From: Phocoenobacter atlanticus
GTDB lineage: Bacteria; Pseudomonadota; Gammaproteobacteria; Enterobacterales; Pasteurellaceae
DNA length: 64,000 nt
NCBI RefSeq assembly: GCF_030764225.1
Contig: NZ_JASAXH010000005.1
Strand: one strand, 5' to 3'
Positions 61,972 to 64,000 of the stretch are shown here, one piece after another. The notes below the pieces were generated by a model. The model made no database searches and was not told the DNA's origin. It worked only from the letters and a program-made list of their open reading frames with translations. A program made the translations under genes and the position numbers. Each line of letters opens with the position of its first letter. Position 1 is the stretch's first letter.

Positions 61972-62912
61972 TATTTATCTTCCTTAAAGTCTATATGTAA
62001 AGCAATAACAGGAGCATAACCTTGATGAACCGCTTTATCATTTGAATGAGAAACACCTGCTAAGCCATTACCAATAAATAATTTTTCTTCAAAACTTAAC
62101 GGCGTAAAAATAGCCCCCATTTTGGCAAGTATGATCGGTTTTTTAAAAGGCTTCCCACTCAGTGCATCCATATCTCCGTGACGACCAAAACGAGTTTCAA
62201 CTTGATAAAAACTTCTTTGTGAATCTAGTCCATTATTCACAGGCGAGCAATTTGCTAAGGTTAAATAACAATTTGCATTTTCTTGTGATAATTGAACTGC
62301 TTGTATGCTTTCATCTACAATGAGAAACTTGCCCAACCCAACACTTGCATCACGTCCATAACCAAATTTGCCCATATTCTCTAATACTTGTTTTAGTTCA
62401 TCAATGCTAAAACGCTGTTCATCTAAAACAACATAGAAATCAAGTTGTGTGTCTTTATCATACCAAATCTGACTTTGCGAAAATGGTGCAAAACTTTGAT
62501 CATCTGTAGTACTTGTTGCTCGGTTAATACTGTTATGTGGTTGTGTACTATTTTCCATTTTGAAATTTTTAATATCACTTTCAGCCACTGCTTTTTGTTG
62601 CCAAAGTTTTGTAAATTCTTTAATAGTATTTATCTCTAACCACTTTTTCTTTTTCAGTTTTTTACGATCTTTTTCATCACCTTCTTGCCATAAATTTGAA
62701 GGAATAGTCGGCAATGGAATATAACCACTTGGCATTGCATTTGAAACCACAAGAAAAGGATTATGTTGTGTGTAACCTTGTAGCAAAGTTTCTAAACACT
62801 CATTACCAAATTGATGACGAATACCCCAACAAATTTGCCCAAATAAAGTATCGCCCACTATTGGCGTACCGAAAGCCGTTAATGTTTCAATCGTTATACG
62901 ATAAGTTTTCAT
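61971..62912 (-). CDS. csm4: Type III-A effector RAMP protein Csm4
   Basis: Binds the 5' tag of crRNA next to Cas10 in the Csm complex. 313 residues with the RAMP opening YRITIETLTAFGTPIVGDTLFGQICWG, the glycine-rich GKFGYGRDASVGLGKF near residue 195, and the C-terminal LAKMGAIFTP, FIGNGLAG and GYAPVIAL. AAGGAG 6 bases before ATG. Ten bases after csm3. Confidence 0.92.
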   Translation of the reverse strand: MKTYRITIETLTAFGTPIVGDTLFGQICWGIRHQFGNECLETLLQGYTQHNPFLVVSNAMPSGYIPLPTIPSNLWQEGDEKDRKKLKKKKWLEINTIKEFTKLWQQKAVAESDIKNFKMENSTQPHNSINRATSTTDDQSFAPFSQSQIWYDKDTQLDFYVVLDEQRFSIDELKQVLENMGKFGYGRDASVGLGKFLIVDESIQAVQLSQENANCYLTLANCSPVNNGLDSQRSFYQVETRFGRHGDMDALSGKPFKKPIILAKMGAIFTPLSFEEKLFIGNGLAGVSHSNDKAVHQGYAPVIALHIDFKEDK

Positions 62913-62921
62913 TACAACTCC

Positions 62922-63617
62922 TTATTCAAAAGGATTAATTGTAGTTAAATCTTTTTCTACATTATCTACCATTAATTTTTCAAATTTCACTTTACCATAG
63001 CCCCGAGAACCGCTTCCACCAAGACTATCAAGTTCTAATAAACGTAAGCCTTTTAAAACAAGTTCTAATAATCCTTTACCATCATCACTTTCAAACTTAC
63101 GCATTGTTAATTTAAAATCAAACTTCGCTCCTGCTGGCACACGCTCTGTTTGGCGAGGGTGATCTGCTGTTGCTGTAATACGATTAATGGTATTTTCACT
63201 TTTAGCTTCTGTTAAAAGTAAATTATCTTCACGAATTTTATCTTCCCAATCTTTATTCAAAGAACAATCCCAAAAAGCAAGACGAGAAACACCAATTTCT
63301 TGTAATTTTTTTTCATCATTTTCACTATCTGCCCCAATACCAAATAGCTGTAAAATCTGTTTTACATCTTTATTACCATCTTTAAAATCATTTAAAGATA
63401 ATGGGGTTTCTTGAACTTTACCACTACGCCATTCTAATAAACTACGAATCTTTCCTTTAAGACTAGAACCGGGAATATAAGGTGATTGAGTAAATGGATG
63501 TTTAATTACTGAGTTACCAATACCACCAATGTGCATTTCACTATCACCAGCCCCAATGTGTAGCCCTGTTTCAAGTCTTAATGTTGCTGTAATTTCTATA
63601 ATCTTTTCTAGTTTCAT
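62922..63617 (-). CDS. csm3: Type III-A effector backbone Csm3, apparent catalytic Asp to Gly change
   Basis: Backbone subunit that lines the crRNA-target duplex and normally cuts target RNA every 6 bases with one aspartate. 231 residues from ATG 63617, chosen because GGAG stands 7 bases upstream; the longer frame overlaps csm2. RAMP features: TGLHIGAGDSEMHIGG (17-32), YIPGSSLKGKIRSLLEW, and the C-terminal GGSGSRGYGKVKFEKL. Csm3 proteins usually have G-x-D-N/S-x-V-I-K/R at 31-38; here it is GGIGNSVIK, with Gly34 (GGT, 63516-63518) where Asp (GAT) is expected. This suggests loss of target cleavage. Confidence 0.93.
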   Translation of the reverse strand: MKLEKIIEITATLRLETGLHIGAGDSEMHIGGIGNSVIKHPFTQSPYIPGSSLKGKIRSLLEWRSGKVQETPLSLNDFKDGNKDVKQILQLFGIGADSENDEKKLQEIGVSRLAFWDCSLNKDWEDKIREDNLLLTEAKSENTINRITATADHPRQTERVPAGAKFDFKLTMRKFESDDGKGLLELVLKGLRLLELDSLGGSGSRGYGKVKFEKLMVDNVEKDLTTINPFE

Positions 63618-63636
63618 AATTTGCTCCTTAACAATT

Positions 63637-64000
63637 TTAGTTTTTATTTTTTTCTTCAAAATATTTACAATATCCCATCACGGCTTCCATAAATAATTTG
63701 GCATATTTTAATGTTATTGCATTTTCTATTTGATCCATCACTTGGTTAAAAACCTCACTAAAATGAATATCTATATGCCCCCTACCTTCTGCATAGGCAA
63801 CCTTCGCTTTTAACATCTTGATAAAAACCTCTTGCTTTTTATATTCTTCATCTCGGTTTTCACGATTAAGTTGCACCTTCTCATTCCACATTGCTAACTC
63901 ATCATAAAATTTACGCAACTGGGTTTGTTTATTAGATTTTTCATTACATTGTTTTTTCTCTTTTCTTAATTTTTTATCATAAAATGTATGTTTATTACAT
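63637..64000 (-). CDS. csm2: Type III-A small subunit Csm2 (cut by window end)
   Basis: Small helical subunit that stacks along the Csm3 backbone. The frame is open from the stop at 63637 to the window edge, reading ...KSNKQTQLRKFYDELAMWNE near its visible N-terminal part and then a helical C-terminal half (MLKAKVAYAEGRGHIDI, HFSEVFNQVMDQIENA) ending in KYFEEKNKN. QLRKFYDEL is the hallmark of Csm2. A TTG at 63918 is not the start, since homologous sequence continues upstream; the real start and csm1/cas10 lie beyond base 64000. Confidence 0.88.
   Translation of the reverse strand, partial: CNKHTFYDKKLRKEKKQCNEKSNKQTQLRKFYDELAMWNEKVQLNRENRDEEYKKQEVFIKMLKAKVAYAEGRGHIDIHFSEVFNQVMDQIENAITLKYAKLFMEAVMGYCKYFEEKNKN

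Noticed and set aside
63637..63918. Csm2 beginning at the TTG at 63918
   Set aside because: Coding sequence with the conserved QLRKFYDEL motif spans this TTG and continues upstream to the window edge, so the gene is longer and truncated by the window.
1..64000. tRNA and rRNA genes
   Set aside because: I looked for the TTCGA-type T-loop with CCA ends and conserved rRNA segments and found none I could support.

Overview
The window is AT-rich gammaproteobacterial chromosome, almost certainly from the Pasteurellaceae. Gene order matches known Haemophilus/Actinobacillus neighbourhoods (ybfF / seqA-menE-aroC-mepA; arcD-like-arcC-argF; mreBCD; ccm cluster). The DNA is studded with the Actinobacillus/Mannheimia-type uptake signal sequence ACAAGCGGT, often followed by an AT-rich TTTTTGCAAATTT half, which points to a naturally competent member of that clade. 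I cannot name the species from sequence alone.

Layout. 1-3.8 kb: start of an Lrp/AsnC regulator and an arginine-catabolism operon (YfcC-type transporter, arcC, ornithine carbamoyltransferase). 4-12 kb: sanA, ybfF, seqA, menE, aroC, mepA, topB, with GC-rich intergenic repeat elements. 12.3-17.9 kb: a nearly complete molybdenum-cofactor operon (moeA, moaA, moaB, mobA, moaC, moaD, moaE and a MoeB-rhodanese fusion). 18.2-22.7 kb: a Moco-dependent periplasmic S/N-oxide reductase with its pentaheme cytochrome and chaperone (torY, torZ, torD), then a lone tatA. 22.8-30.5 kb: cytochrome c maturation genes ccmA-I, interrupted by a DUF1016/YhcG-type nuclease gene between ccmC and ccmD. These three blocks fit together: cofactor synthesis, Tat export, heme attachment and an anaerobic terminal reductase, probably under Fnr, whose own gene lies at 38.3 kb. 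30.7-31.4 kb: glycosyltransferase pseudogene. 31.6-35.3 kb: fructose PTS operon fruBKA. 35.5-38.3 kb: trimeric autotransporter pseudogene, DUF1176 protein, YoeB-type toxin-antitoxin pair, yacL. 38.3-44.4 kb: fnr, a 33-residue membrane protein, a DUF817 protein, mreBCD, rarA. 44.5-54.2 kb: plsB, lexA with SOS boxes, rpe, greB, a lipoprotein, apt, dnaX with a slippery A-run, yadGH. 54.4-57.5 kb: Sel1-repeat pseudogene, a lysophospholipase-like hydrolase, a DppA/HbpA-type binding protein.

57.7-64 kb is the accessory region. It holds an IS5-type transposase relic, a very short CRISPR array, a relic of cas1, an unassigned small membrane protein and a type III-A CRISPR operon read leftward (csm2 cut by the window end, then csm3, csm4, csm5, cas6). 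cas10/csm1 would lie beyond base 64000. This is the most interesting part: Csm3 seems to have lost its target-RNA-cleaving aspartate (Asp to Gly), Csm5 carries an unusual C-terminal coiled-coil extension, the adaptation gene cas1 is dead, and the gene in the usual effector position encodes a one-helix membrane protein with a cytosolic tail, an architecture like the cyclic-oligoadenylate-gated effector Csx23. I infer a type III system biased toward second-messenger signalling and membrane attack rather than RNA cleavage.
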